From positions 16,919 through 80,918 of the forward strand of contig JAFUFJ010000012.1 in NCBI GenBank assembly GCA_017469955.1: 64,000 nucleotides of DNA. Direction: 5' to 3'. The notes under the pieces were generated by a model that searched no databases, was not told where the DNA came from, and saw nothing but the letters and a program-made list of their open reading frames with translations. Of this stretch, positions 28,701 to 35,629 are shown piece by piece. The DNA comes from Prevotella sp. GTDB taxonomy: Bacteria > Bacteroidota > Bacteroidia > Bacteroidales > Bacteroidaceae. Each line of letters opens with the position of its first letter. Position 1 is the first letter of the stretch. The position numbers were made by a program, and so were the translations under genes.

Positions 28701-28886
28701 GGCTACTTCACCATTGCCGACGAGCACTCGTTCTTCCGCAAGGATATTCTCGACCAGATGCCCGCCGCAGAAGAGACCGAATACGTGCGCCATGTCCATC
28801 TGTCAGAGCCGCTTACCATCATGATGGACGGCAAGAAACAGCAGGGAGTGGCCGTCATCGGCGAGAACTCCCGGAAGGAGGGCTGA
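25743..28886 (+). CDS. Receiver-domain / PEP-pyruvate-binding (PPDK_N) protein
   Basis: A 1047-residue cytosolic protein. Residues about 20-150 form a receiver-like domain without a clear phospho-Asp. Residues about 170-320 form a complete receiver domain: VEDS acidic pair, Asp in ISDVRFP (about D249), ESSES, and Lys in FVDKNS. From about 430 comes the PPDK N-terminal ATP-grasp region with GDGSLGGKGRGLAFL (about 445-459), PIAVRSSSLLED (about 538) and FGLGKYIVDGG, and a late GRGYVLVGPGRWGSSDP. The swivelling phosphohistidine and PEP-binding C-terminal domains of PEP synthase appear absent. A low-complexity insert lies near 720-765. The longer open frame from 25482 overlaps the previous gene and is not used. 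Confidence 0.85.
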   Translation: MNTNIPQEWNKFLLKDVTFVNLMMRRIYNVLIVANPYDAFMLEDDGRIEEKIYNEYTQLGLRFPPTFTQVSTEEEAEEVLSSMSVDLVICMPGNADNDAFSIARGIKARFPDIHCVVLTPFSHGITRRMENEDLSIFDYVFCWLGNTNLILSIIKLIEDKMNLEHDIKEGGVQMILLVEDSIRFYSSILPNLYNYVLLQSQRFATEALNRHAATLRMRGRPKVVLARNYEEALSIYNRYKDNVLGVISDVRFPMSSQSSLPSGGSGGRLGDPEAGFKLLRAIRQQDEFLPLIMESSESSNRQRAEEEGFRFVDKNSKKMSLDLKHLFEEHMGFGDFIFRDPVSKAEVARVSSLKELQDSIFKIPRDSMLYHISRNHVSRWLSARAIFPVSAFLKTVTWHKLQDVDAHRKIIFDAIVQYRHMKNLGVVAVFDRTKYDRYAHFARIGDGSLGGKGRGLAFLDDVIKRHPEFGRYPNMQVQIPKTVVLCTDLFDQFMEQNNLYQIALSDASDEEILAHFLRAHLPDSLIDDFFTFFEATHSPIAVRSSSLLEDAHYQPFAGVYATYMIPWLADKYAMLRMLACAIKSVYASVYYRDSKAYMTATSNVIDQEKMAVILQEVVGQQHGDYYYPNISGVLRSINYYPIGDETAEEGIAQLAFGLGKYIVDGGQTLRVSPYHPHQVLQTSEVETALRETQTKFYALDMKHVDDDFKVDDGFNIATLRVKDAVAPKAEGAAESPEGGSLNDQSDGLSRASSPSADAAKRRTSPLQHLVSTYDPYDNVIRDGLYEGGRKIVSFCGVLQHGVLPLPEVLQMAMQYGSEAMRRPVEIEFACNVEPPADSSGKGPVQGAFYLLQIRPIVDSKQMLEQDLASIADESCLLRSDNSLGHGIIEDVNDVVYVKADSQFTAANNPVIARHIEQINRKFLDNGRGYVLVGPGRWGSSDPWLGIPVKWPHISAARLIVETTLKNYRVDPSQGTHFFQNLTSLGVGYFTIADEHSFFRKDILDQMPAAEETEYVRHVHLSEPLTIMMDGKKQQGVAVIGENSRKEG

Positions 28887-28897
28887 CGCCTCACGCA

Positions 28898-29007
28898 GAG
28901 AAAGCTATCCTTTCAACCCGAGAACCCATAGAGTTATCAACGAGAAAGCTATCCTTTCTGGCCCAGAACCCATAGACTTCTGGGGCTGAAAGGATAGCTT
29001 TCTCACG
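28898..29007. repeat. 110-bp modular element 5: five 22-nt palindromic units
   Basis: Units start at 28898, 28920, 28942, 28964 and 28986. Unit 1 (GAGAAAGCTATCCTTTCAA) is complementary to unit 5 (CTGAAAGGATAGCTTTCTC) except at one terminal base. Unit 3 repeats the unit 1 word pair; units 2 and 4 share the word .AGAACCCA. It fills the gap between convergent genes, starting 12 bases after the upstream stop codon, so it may serve as the 3' end of that transcript. Confidence 0.87.
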
Positions 29008-29087
29008 TTGAAGGGCCGGCAAGCACAGGGAAAAGGCTGTGACCTGCGCGGAAAAGCGGTCGCTGAAGCCGTCTTCAGACGATGCTT

Positions 29088-29417
29088 CTACTTCTTCATG
29101 CTGGCACACTCATGGGCCTCTTTGGCCACCTTCGCGCCCGGCTTCAGCACGCGGGCTTCATAGCCAAACTTCTTAAAGCCGCTGATAAGTTTCTCGGGTG
29201 AGGTCTTCGAATCATCGTAGGTCACGGTGACTTTCTGCTCCTCGACGCTGGTCTCAATCAGCTTCACGCCCTTCTCAAACCGAAGATTCGTCTTGATACG
29301 GTTCTCGCAGTTGGCACAATGCATCTGCGGTTGGGTGGTGAACACCACCTTCTGCTTCTTTGCAAAGCCCGCGGTCACACTGACCATCAGGGCTGCTACT
29401 AATACTAATCTTTTCAT
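29088..29417 (-). CDS. Exported heavy-metal-associated (HMA) domain protein
   Basis: A 109-residue protein with a signal peptide (MKRLVLVAALMVSVTAGFA) and one HMA fold. The metal-binding loop is MHCANC (about residues 32-37) and the fold continues with VEEQKVTVTYDD and ISGFKKFGYEA. It probably binds copper or another soft metal in the periplasm. The tail contains one further Cys and a His (KEAHECASMKK). It is last in the minus-strand run mnmA, TonB receptor, C69 dipeptidase, HMA protein, 39 bases after the dipeptidase gene. HMA proteins often accompany this receptor type in Bacteroidota, suggesting metal uptake or homeostasis. Confidence 0.9.
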   Translation of the reverse strand: MKRLVLVAALMVSVTAGFAKKQKVVFTTQPQMHCANCENRIKTNLRFEKGVKLIETSVEEQKVTVTYDDSKTSPEKLISGFKKFGYEARVLKPGAKVAKEAHECASMKK

Positions 29418-29456
29418 GTCGTTATGTTGGATTGGTAAATATCATATTCTGAACCC

Positions 29457-31109
29457 TTAGTCCTTCGGCACCAAATACTTGTCTCCGGTCTCGTTGACGA
29501 AGATGCGCCTGTACGACTCGTTGTAGCCTTCACGCAGTGGAGGCGCCCCAAGGCCGTCCTCAGTCTTGTCGAACTCGCCGTTGGTTTCTGGCTTGACAGC
29601 CAGATCGTTGTGCTTCACAATGAGGTATTCGCCCAGCGCTTTCCACCGCGCGAGCATCTCTTCAGCACAAGCTTCGCCGTGCCGGGTGAGCAGTTCGCGG
29701 GCATCTGGCGTATGCGTTCCGCAGAGTTCAAGGGCGCGAGCCTCGATGTCGGCCTGCTGGTTCAGGTACTTGTCTTGCAGTTCTTCCCTCACCTTCCTGA
29801 CGTCAGGGAACAAGCGAGAATAGCGAGGATAGGTCATATTCGACACCCAATTGCATACCCAGAAAGCCGAGTTCCACGAGAACTTAAGGTCGGTTGCGTC
29901 GGGAGCATCGTAGCATAGGGGTATGCGTTTTGCCGAACAATAGACGGGCGTGTAGACCACCATGTTGGCATCGTCGTTGCCAAACCAGATGATACCTCCC
30001 ACAGCATCGGGCATCCATGAACGCATCTGGCAGACCATCGTGCAGCAGCTTTGCTGTGTAGCAATGGGACGTTCGAAGAAATAGCTCTTGCCATCGACGT
30101 CGAATTCCTGCGGTCGAGGCCTGTAAGGAGAGTCCCAAGCACCACCTCCGGGACCCTTGTTCATATCGAAAGGGGTGCCTTCATAGTGGTCTCTCATACC
30201 GTCCATTGCCATGCGTAATGACACTTTATGCTTAGGCTTCACGTAGAGAGGAATCACCCCTGAGGGGCCGACTTGCTTGCCCGATGCATAGTCAAAGTAC
30301 TTGTCCATGCCGTCGGCATGCATGTTGTAGAAGCTCCACACTCGGGCTTCACAGGCACGCTGCATGTGGAAATTCGTAGGAGAATAGGCATCTGAGAAGC
30401 TGAAGTCGGTGTCCTTACCTGAGAAATAGCCCTTCTTGCGGGCAAACGAGATGACGTCTTTCGAGTACATCACGTTCTTCTTATCCTTTTGATCGAACTG
30501 ACGGATGCGGCTTTGGTTGGCATGTGCGCAGATACAATCGTCGGGAATACGGATGGCAACCCAAACTGCGCCCTTCTCGTCCTTGCCCTTTCCAATCATC
30601 TCCATGACCCATATCTCATTAGGATCGACAATGGAGAAGGTCTCACCCGTGCTGGCATAGCCATATTTCTCAACCAGATCGGTCATCACCTTGATAGCCT
30701 CGCGGGCCGTCCGGGCACGCTGTAAGCCGAGCGTCATCAAGCTGACATAGTCAAGAGTGCCGTTGCGCTCGCCGAGTTCCTTACGCCCGGTGAAGGTAGT
30801 TTCGGTAATAGTCAGCTGGTGTTCATTGATCTGTCCGACCACCTGATAGGTCTCTTCTGCCTCTTCTATCTCACCCATGTAGTGGTTATGGTCGGCATCT
30901 ACGACGTGGCGAAGCTCGCCTTGCTGATGCCTTGCGGCAGGAAACAAGGGCAGACGGCCATACATTCCATAGCTGTCCATGTTGTAAGTAACGATAGTTG
31001 AGCCGTCTGTCGAGGCGTCCTTCCCTATCAAAAAGTTCGTACAGGCTCTGCCTTCAAGGCCTAAGACGGTCAGGCAAAGAACTGTCAAGATCAGTTTTCT
31101 CATGTTCAC
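29457..31109 (-). CDS. Family C69 dipeptidase (PepD-like, Ntn hydrolase)
   Basis: Exported dipeptidase of the N-terminal-nucleophile family. The 550-residue precursor begins with a short signal ending GLEGRA directly before CTNFLIGKDAS. The Cys (residue 23, or 21 from the inner ATG) becomes the catalytic N-terminus after cleavage. Other family landmarks are TYNMDSYGMYG, GETFSIVDPNEIWVMEM and a late FWVCNWVSNMTYPRYS. The length fits secreted Bacteroidetes and Lactobacillus PepD relatives. It lies 71 bases after the TonB-receptor gene, suggesting peptides are handled along with the receptor's ligand, which is an inference. Confidence 0.93.
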   Translation of the reverse strand: MNMRKLILTVLCLTVLGLEGRACTNFLIGKDASTDGSTIVTYNMDSYGMYGRLPLFPAARHQQGELRHVVDADHNHYMGEIEEAEETYQVVGQINEHQLTITETTFTGRKELGERNGTLDYVSLMTLGLQRARTAREAIKVMTDLVEKYGYASTGETFSIVDPNEIWVMEMIGKGKDEKGAVWVAIRIPDDCICAHANQSRIRQFDQKDKKNVMYSKDVISFARKKGYFSGKDTDFSFSDAYSPTNFHMQRACEARVWSFYNMHADGMDKYFDYASGKQVGPSGVIPLYVKPKHKVSLRMAMDGMRDHYEGTPFDMNKGPGGGAWDSPYRPRPQEFDVDGKSYFFERPIATQQSCCTMVCQMRSWMPDAVGGIIWFGNDDANMVVYTPVYCSAKRIPLCYDAPDATDLKFSWNSAFWVCNWVSNMTYPRYSRLFPDVRKVREELQDKYLNQQADIEARALELCGTHTPDARELLTRHGEACAEEMLARWKALGEYLIVKHNDLAVKPETNGEFDKTEDGLGAPPLREGYNESYRRIFVNETGDKYLVPKD

Positions 31110-31180
31110 TTCATTCTTTTATGTTAACATTAGGTGTGGTTTCCTGAATAGAAAGTGCGTCCGTCTGCCGCTGAACGGCA

Positions 31181-33334
31181 TCAGAAACGCTCCAGATAGA
31201 CCCTGACTCCTGCATAGAACATGGGTCCGTGAACCGGTCCCCAGACAAGAGTTGGCTCGAAATCCCTGCCCCAAGGATCGTCAGTTCCATAGACTGGATG
31301 CTTTTGACGGAAACCAGTCAGGTTCTCACCTCCGACATAGACAGAGAATCTCCTGAACCAACGCGTCACTTGAAGCGACACTTGCTCGTAGGCTGAGAAG
31401 GTCTTTTCCCACGACATCGAGCCGTCTTCCTTCAGATAAGGGTCAGGCATCCTTCCGCCTCCATTCAACTGTAATGTGGCATCAAACTGCCAAATGCCGA
31501 GCGGAGTCTTGTAGGAAGCCGTGACGAGTCCTTTGTATCGACTGGTCAAAGGCTTTGTCCTGAGCGTGCCATTCAGCAGCCCTCCATAGCGCGACTTCAC
31601 GATATTACGACGATAGGCAGCCGTCATCGTCAGACCATTCAGCACCTCATAGCTCGCATCTACTTGGAATACTCTCGAAAAACCGTTACCCTTGCTTGCC
31701 TGATTGGTATACAAAAGTATCCGGGAAGGGTCGGCATCATAGTCGACAACCGTCTGCGCTTTGAACTTCGTATAGTAGTATTCTGCATTCAAACGCAAAG
31801 CCTTCTCCCACAAAGGGATGGTGAACTGGGCGCTCAACCCGCAGTTGTATGCCTGTTCCAGGCCAAGTTGTCCAAGGTCAAGCACAAGATTTCTCCCGCT
31901 CGCCATCAAGTAATTATACTCAGCAAGGTGAAAAGGCATGCGGTAACCAAAGCCCGCCGACGCCCTGAAAGACACCCATTCTGCCGGCATCCACTTCACA
32001 TGAAGGCGAGGAGTGGGCAGAGGTAAGAAGGCGTTTTCTTGCGCATCATAGGAAGTATGGCGGTTCCGATAGTCGATATCCCACTTCCTATAGTCAAGCC
32101 TCATGCCCGCTTGTATCACTAATTTGTCCTTCCAGTCGAAGGTATACTGGGCAAAAGCCCCTAACGAAGTTTCCCTTTCCACGGCAGCAAGAGGAGCGTT
32201 TCCGCCCGCAGGGGCTTCCCTTCCCACACATGTCCACCAGTCAAGCTGCGGATTGTCGACGTCCTGATGCAGGTAATCATGGTTCATTGACAGCCCGACA
32301 GACAAGCTGCTAAGCGAAGAAAGGTTGCTTTCGTAAAGCATTTGTGCCAAGACATTTTTCTCGTTGATGCCATATTTCTTCAGCCCGTAGCTGGACTTTG
32401 TCTCGTGCATGGATGCCGTTGCCACGACAGCTATGTTGCTTGCGTGCTCCTTATTCAATATATAGGCGTGCTTCATGAATCCCTCATACCGTCGGGTTTC
32501 GACAGCGCTTTCCCAGAGATGTCCCATGGATGCAGCCGAGTGATGGGCTGTCTGTCCGCTGCTTCGGTGCTCGTCAAGCACGCCAACTCCACCGTGAAAG
32601 ATGTATTTGTCTCCCAAATATGCCCAACGATTATGGATGTTGGCCTGCCTGATGTCTGGCAGATCAGTGAAACCATCGTTGTTTTCATCGTGATGCCCCC
32701 ACCTGTTTTCATAGTGGGTTAGCAACTGTGTGCTGAGCTTATCGGTGAGCCTTATGTTGCCAGTCAGGTTGCCTTCCATACGGCTTTTCGAGTCTCCGTA
32801 GACGTTAGCTGTCAGGTTTTCGACGTCTTCGGCTGGCAGATATTGCACATTGATCTGTCCCGTAATCGACTCATATCCGTACTTTACCGATGCATTTCCT
32901 TTCGAAACCTGAATGCTTTTCATCCAAGGGCCGGGCACATAGCCCAGTGCATAGGGCATTGAAACACCCCTCCAATTAGGAATATTGTCGCCCATCATCT
33001 GCACATAAGTACCGCTAAGGCCGAGCAGTCGTATCTGTCGTGCCCCAGTAGTGGCATCATCGTAGCTGACGTCGACCGAGGGATTAGTGGAAAAACTCTC
33101 ACCTAAGTTGCAACAAGCTGCCTTGAAAAGTTCCTCTTGATGGATAGTAGTTCCGTTCATAGGACCTGCCATCCTGATGGTGCCAAGGCGTCGATGTCCC
33201 ACGACAACCTCGTCAAGCGTCTGCTCTTTCATGGGCTCTGCCGTCTGGAGAGAGTCGTTTTCTTCCTGTGCAGAGGCTGCGAAGGCGAACGACATCCATA
33301 GCAAAGCGATGTAGAATAGTCGTAAATGTTTCAT
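31181..33334 (-). CDS. TonB-dependent receptor, siderophore/metal type (not SusC)
   Basis: A 717-residue outer-membrane receptor with a signal peptide ending FAASAQ. A TonB-box-like segment EQTLDEVVVGHRR is followed by a plug domain (about 60-170, with ARQIRLLGLSGTYVQMMGDNIP and IQVSKGNASVKYGYESITGQINV) and a barrel ending in Phe (VYLERF). It lacks the long SusC-type N-terminus and a SusD partner. The downstream HMA-domain gene suggests a metal or metal-chelate substrate. Its ATG lies one base after the mnmA stop codon, so translation is probably coupled to a tRNA-modification gene, an odd pairing. Confidence 0.92.
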   Translation of the reverse strand: MKHLRLFYIALLWMSFAFAASAQEENDSLQTAEPMKEQTLDEVVVGHRRLGTIRMAGPMNGTTIHQEELFKAACCNLGESFSTNPSVDVSYDDATTGARQIRLLGLSGTYVQMMGDNIPNWRGVSMPYALGYVPGPWMKSIQVSKGNASVKYGYESITGQINVQYLPAEDVENLTANVYGDSKSRMEGNLTGNIRLTDKLSTQLLTHYENRWGHHDENNDGFTDLPDIRQANIHNRWAYLGDKYIFHGGVGVLDEHRSSGQTAHHSAASMGHLWESAVETRRYEGFMKHAYILNKEHASNIAVVATASMHETKSSYGLKKYGINEKNVLAQMLYESNLSSLSSLSVGLSMNHDYLHQDVDNPQLDWWTCVGREAPAGGNAPLAAVERETSLGAFAQYTFDWKDKLVIQAGMRLDYRKWDIDYRNRHTSYDAQENAFLPLPTPRLHVKWMPAEWVSFRASAGFGYRMPFHLAEYNYLMASGRNLVLDLGQLGLEQAYNCGLSAQFTIPLWEKALRLNAEYYYTKFKAQTVVDYDADPSRILLYTNQASKGNGFSRVFQVDASYEVLNGLTMTAAYRRNIVKSRYGGLLNGTLRTKPLTSRYKGLVTASYKTPLGIWQFDATLQLNGGGRMPDPYLKEDGSMSWEKTFSAYEQVSLQVTRWFRRFSVYVGGENLTGFRQKHPVYGTDDPWGRDFEPTLVWGPVHGPMFYAGVRVYLERF

Positions 33335-33335
33335 T

Positions 33336-34463
33336 TCAGTCTGGTTGTTCTTGTATTGTTATCTCTGCAGAGCCGAAGCAACGGTGGAAGTTTTCGTCGT
33401 AGAGTGTGCAGAATTGTCCTGGGGCAACGCCCTGTATGAGCGCCTCCGAGTGTACCATATAGGCCTGCTCTCCTATCCTTTCCAGCTCAGCCTTGTGCCA
33501 TTCGGGCGTGTGTCTTATCTTGAAAGTCACCGTTGCAGGCAGTTCACATGGGGTAAGCAGGTGAACGTCATGGACGAGGAAGTCGCGCTTCCACACCTTC
33601 AACGGTTCGTATCCTTTGGTGACATAGAGCGTATTGGTCTCCATATCCTTCTTGATGACGTTCCACGGACCTCCTCCAAGTCCGAGTCCTTTGCGCTGTC
33701 CGATGGTGTGAAACCACAGGCCTTTGTGCTGTCCGAGCACCTTTCCTGTCTCCCATTCCACCACATTGCCGGGCATTTCGCCCAAGTATTGCCTCACGTA
33801 GTCGTTATAGTTGATGTGGCCAAGGAAGCATATTCCCTGCGAGTCTTTGCGGTGAGCACTGGCTAAGTTCTCACGTTCGGCCACGGCCCTGACCTCTTCT
33901 TTCATCATGCCCCCTATGGGAAAGAGGGCTTTTTTGAGCTGCCAGTCGTAGATCTGGGCAAGGAAGTCGGTCTGGTCTTTTACCGGATCGGGACTTGTCG
34001 TGAGCCATTTCTTCCCGTCTTCCACCAGGGTTTGGGCATAGTGTCCTGTGGCAATCAGGTCATAGTCGTGGCCGGCCTTCTCGTCAAAGGCCCCGAATTT
34101 GATGAGTCTGTTGCACATTACGTCGGGATTGGGCGTGAATCCTGCGCGCACCTTCTCCATCGTGTATCGGGTCACTTGCTCCCAATACTCGCGGTGACAG
34201 TCGACCACTTCCAGCCTGCATCCGTAGCGTCGAGCCACAGAAGAGGCCATTTCAAGGTCTTCTTCCGACGGACAATCCCATGCGCCTTCGGCTTCGTTCA
34301 GCTGCTCTTCCGGACCGATTCTGATGTAGAAGCAGTCGGGACTGACGCCATGAGCCACCAGTTCGTGTAGCGCAACCGAGCTGTCTACGCCGCCCGAAAG
34401 CAGCAAAGCCACCCGTCTATCGGCAGCCTGCTCCCACCATTGGCTTTCCTTGATTGTGTTCAT
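33336..34463 (-). CDS. mnmA: tRNA-specific 2-thiouridylase MnmA
   Basis: Adenylates and thiolates U34 of tRNA-Lys, -Glu and -Gln in the cytosol. The 375-residue product has the PP-loop LLSGGVDSSVAL, GFTPNPDVMCNRLIKFG with the first catalytic Cys, DYDLIATGHYAQ, and DSQGICFLG with the second Cys. The N-terminal part between the PP-loop and NPDVMCN contains a CFYIRIGPEEQ insertion common in Bacteroidetes versions. The start at ATG 34463 is chosen because the promoter (34469-34499) would place the transcript start within a few bases of it; an in-frame codon at 34496 lies upstream of transcription. Confidence 0.95.
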   Translation of the reverse strand: MNTIKESQWWEQAADRRVALLLSGGVDSSVALHELVAHGVSPDCFYIRIGPEEQLNEAEGAWDCPSEEDLEMASSVARRYGCRLEVVDCHREYWEQVTRYTMEKVRAGFTPNPDVMCNRLIKFGAFDEKAGHDYDLIATGHYAQTLVEDGKKWLTTSPDPVKDQTDFLAQIYDWQLKKALFPIGGMMKEEVRAVAERENLASAHRKDSQGICFLGHINYNDYVRQYLGEMPGNVVEWETGKVLGQHKGLWFHTIGQRKGLGLGGGPWNVIKKDMETNTLYVTKGYEPLKVWKRDFLVHDVHLLTPCELPATVTFKIRHTPEWHKAELERIGEQAYMVHSEALIQGVAPGQFCTLYDENFHRCFGSAEITIQEQPD

Positions 34464-34468
34464 GGATG

Positions 34469-34499
34469 CAAAATTAGCACAAAGAAGCGACACCACAAA
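34469..34499 (-). promoter_or_regulatory. Promoter of mnmA, implying a leaderless mRNA
   Basis: Minus-strand TTTG (34496-34499), a 19-base spacer and TAATTTTG (34469-34476). The ATG at 34463 begins only 6 bases after the -7 box, so the transcript probably has no usable 5' leader. Confidence 0.75.
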
Positions 34500-34526
34500 G
34501 AAAATTAGATTTATTAACTCACATTA

Positions 34527-34558
34527 TTTCGGCCTTCATCGGAAATTAGATACTTTTG
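34527..34558 (+). promoter_or_regulatory. Promoter of the membrane-tethered winged-helix regulator
   Basis: TTTC (34527-34530), a 20-base spacer and TACTTTTG (34551-34558), about 30 bases before the ATG and divergent from the mnmA promoter. Confidence 0.65.
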
Positions 34559-34587
34559 CACCGTAGAAACCAAAACGTACCTTTCAG

Positions 34588-35340
34588 ATGAAACCATACG
34601 CTTCTGTCGTCGTTCTCACCCTGTTGCTGTCGGCAACTGTAACAAGTCACGTCGGCTATCGGCAGGCCGAAGCCCTTATCCGGGCAGACATGAACCATGC
34701 TCTTGCCGAGACTCTTGCCCGGCAAACCGATGCATGGCTCTCGCCCGACACCCTGACTGCCTATCGCAACAGCCTCACTATAGAGCCGCTACGGCAATGG
34801 TCGTTTGTGAGCTACGACATAGCCGACGGGCTCAACGGCCTGTGCAGCGAGCGTCAAGTGTGGCAAGACGGGCGCCGGAGCGTGGCCTATCGCAGCTATG
34901 CCACTTGTCCTTTTGCCACGATATGGATGCTTTCCGACCAGCGCCCCACGGCCGTTCTCCTGCTCTTGGCTGTGCTTTGGACCATTGGCTCGGTTCTTTT
35001 CTTCCGCCGTCAGCAGCTGGTCGTGAGCCTCAACGGCATCTCTCTCGGCGGAATCACCTATGCCGTCGACGAGCGAAAGTTCTACGACGTAGGCCGCAAC
35101 CCTATGCGTCTCACCCCTATGCAGCACCGCTTGCTCGAGATGTTCTTCACCGCCGAGGGTCACCATCTGAGCAAAACAGACATTTGCAACAGCCTTTGGC
35201 CGAAGAAACCCGATGCCAGTGAGACGCTCTATACGCTCATCCGCAGGTTGAAACCCATTGTCGAGACCGGCAGCCGGCTGCACATTGAGAGCGACCGGGG
35301 GCAGGGATACCGGCTGGAAGAAGACCCGAAGCGGTCCTGA
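34588..35340 (+). CDS. Membrane-tethered OmpR-type winged-helix regulator
   Basis: A 250-residue one-component regulator. An N-terminal hydrophobic segment (about 5-22) and a second one (about 119-138, PTAVLLLLAVLWTIGSVLFF) bracket a periplasmic domain of about 95 residues. The cytosolic C-terminus (about 150-250) is an OmpR/PhoB-type DNA-binding domain: RNPMRLTPMQHRLLEMF, LSKTDICNSLWP, and ETLYTLIRRLKPIVETGSRLHIES ending DRGQGYRLEE. No receiver domain is present. It therefore probably senses an envelope signal directly, in the manner of ToxR or CadC but with the domain order reversed. The target genes are unknown; the DUF2723 gene lies downstream. Confidence 0.85.
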   Translation: MKPYASVVVLTLLLSATVTSHVGYRQAEALIRADMNHALAETLARQTDAWLSPDTLTAYRNSLTIEPLRQWSFVSYDIADGLNGLCSERQVWQDGRRSVAYRSYATCPFATIWMLSDQRPTAVLLLLAVLWTIGSVLFFRRQQLVVSLNGISLGGITYAVDERKFYDVGRNPMRLTPMQHRLLEMFFTAEGHHLSKTDICNSLWPKKPDASETLYTLIRRLKPIVETGSRLHIESDRGQGYRLEEDPKRS

Positions 35341-35402
35341 AAGCACCGGCTGCCGGCGAAAAAGCCTGACGCTCCAGTCCCAGTTTCCTACTCTTCATCC
35401 AC

Positions 35403-35511
35403 GGCAAACGTGCCGTTTCTCGCGCATACACCTATGATGTATGCTCCATACATGTGCCTGGTATGCTTCATACATCTATGATGTACAGACGAGAAAGGGC
35501 AGCTTTCTCCG
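35403..35511. repeat. 22-nt periodic array with CATACA/TGTATG words
   Basis: 19-nt cores recur every 22 bases at 35403, 35425, 35447, 35469 and 35491. Cores 2-4 use a different vocabulary from the 110-bp elements (CATACACCTATGATGTATG, CATACATGTGCCTGGTATG, CATACATCTATGATGTACA). The fifth core is GAGAAAGGGCAGCTTTCTC, identical to a unit found at 5901. It lies between the winged-helix gene and the DUF2723 gene and links the two word families on one 22-nt register. Confidence 0.75.
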
Positions 35512-35599
35512 GACGTCAGACATGAAGCCCGGCCGGCCTGTCAGTGAAATGTCAGACAAATGTCAGCATGTTGCAGACCGCCGACAGCACCTTTCTGCC

Positions 35600-35607
35600 T
35601 ACCTTTG
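35600..35607 (+). promoter_or_regulatory. -7 box of the DUF2723 gene
   Basis: TACCTTTG, 22 bases before the ATG. A TTGC at 35571-35574 is slightly too far to be an ideal -33 box. Confidence 0.5.
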
Positions 35608-35629
35608 CTTGCAGATTCCCATGTAAGCT

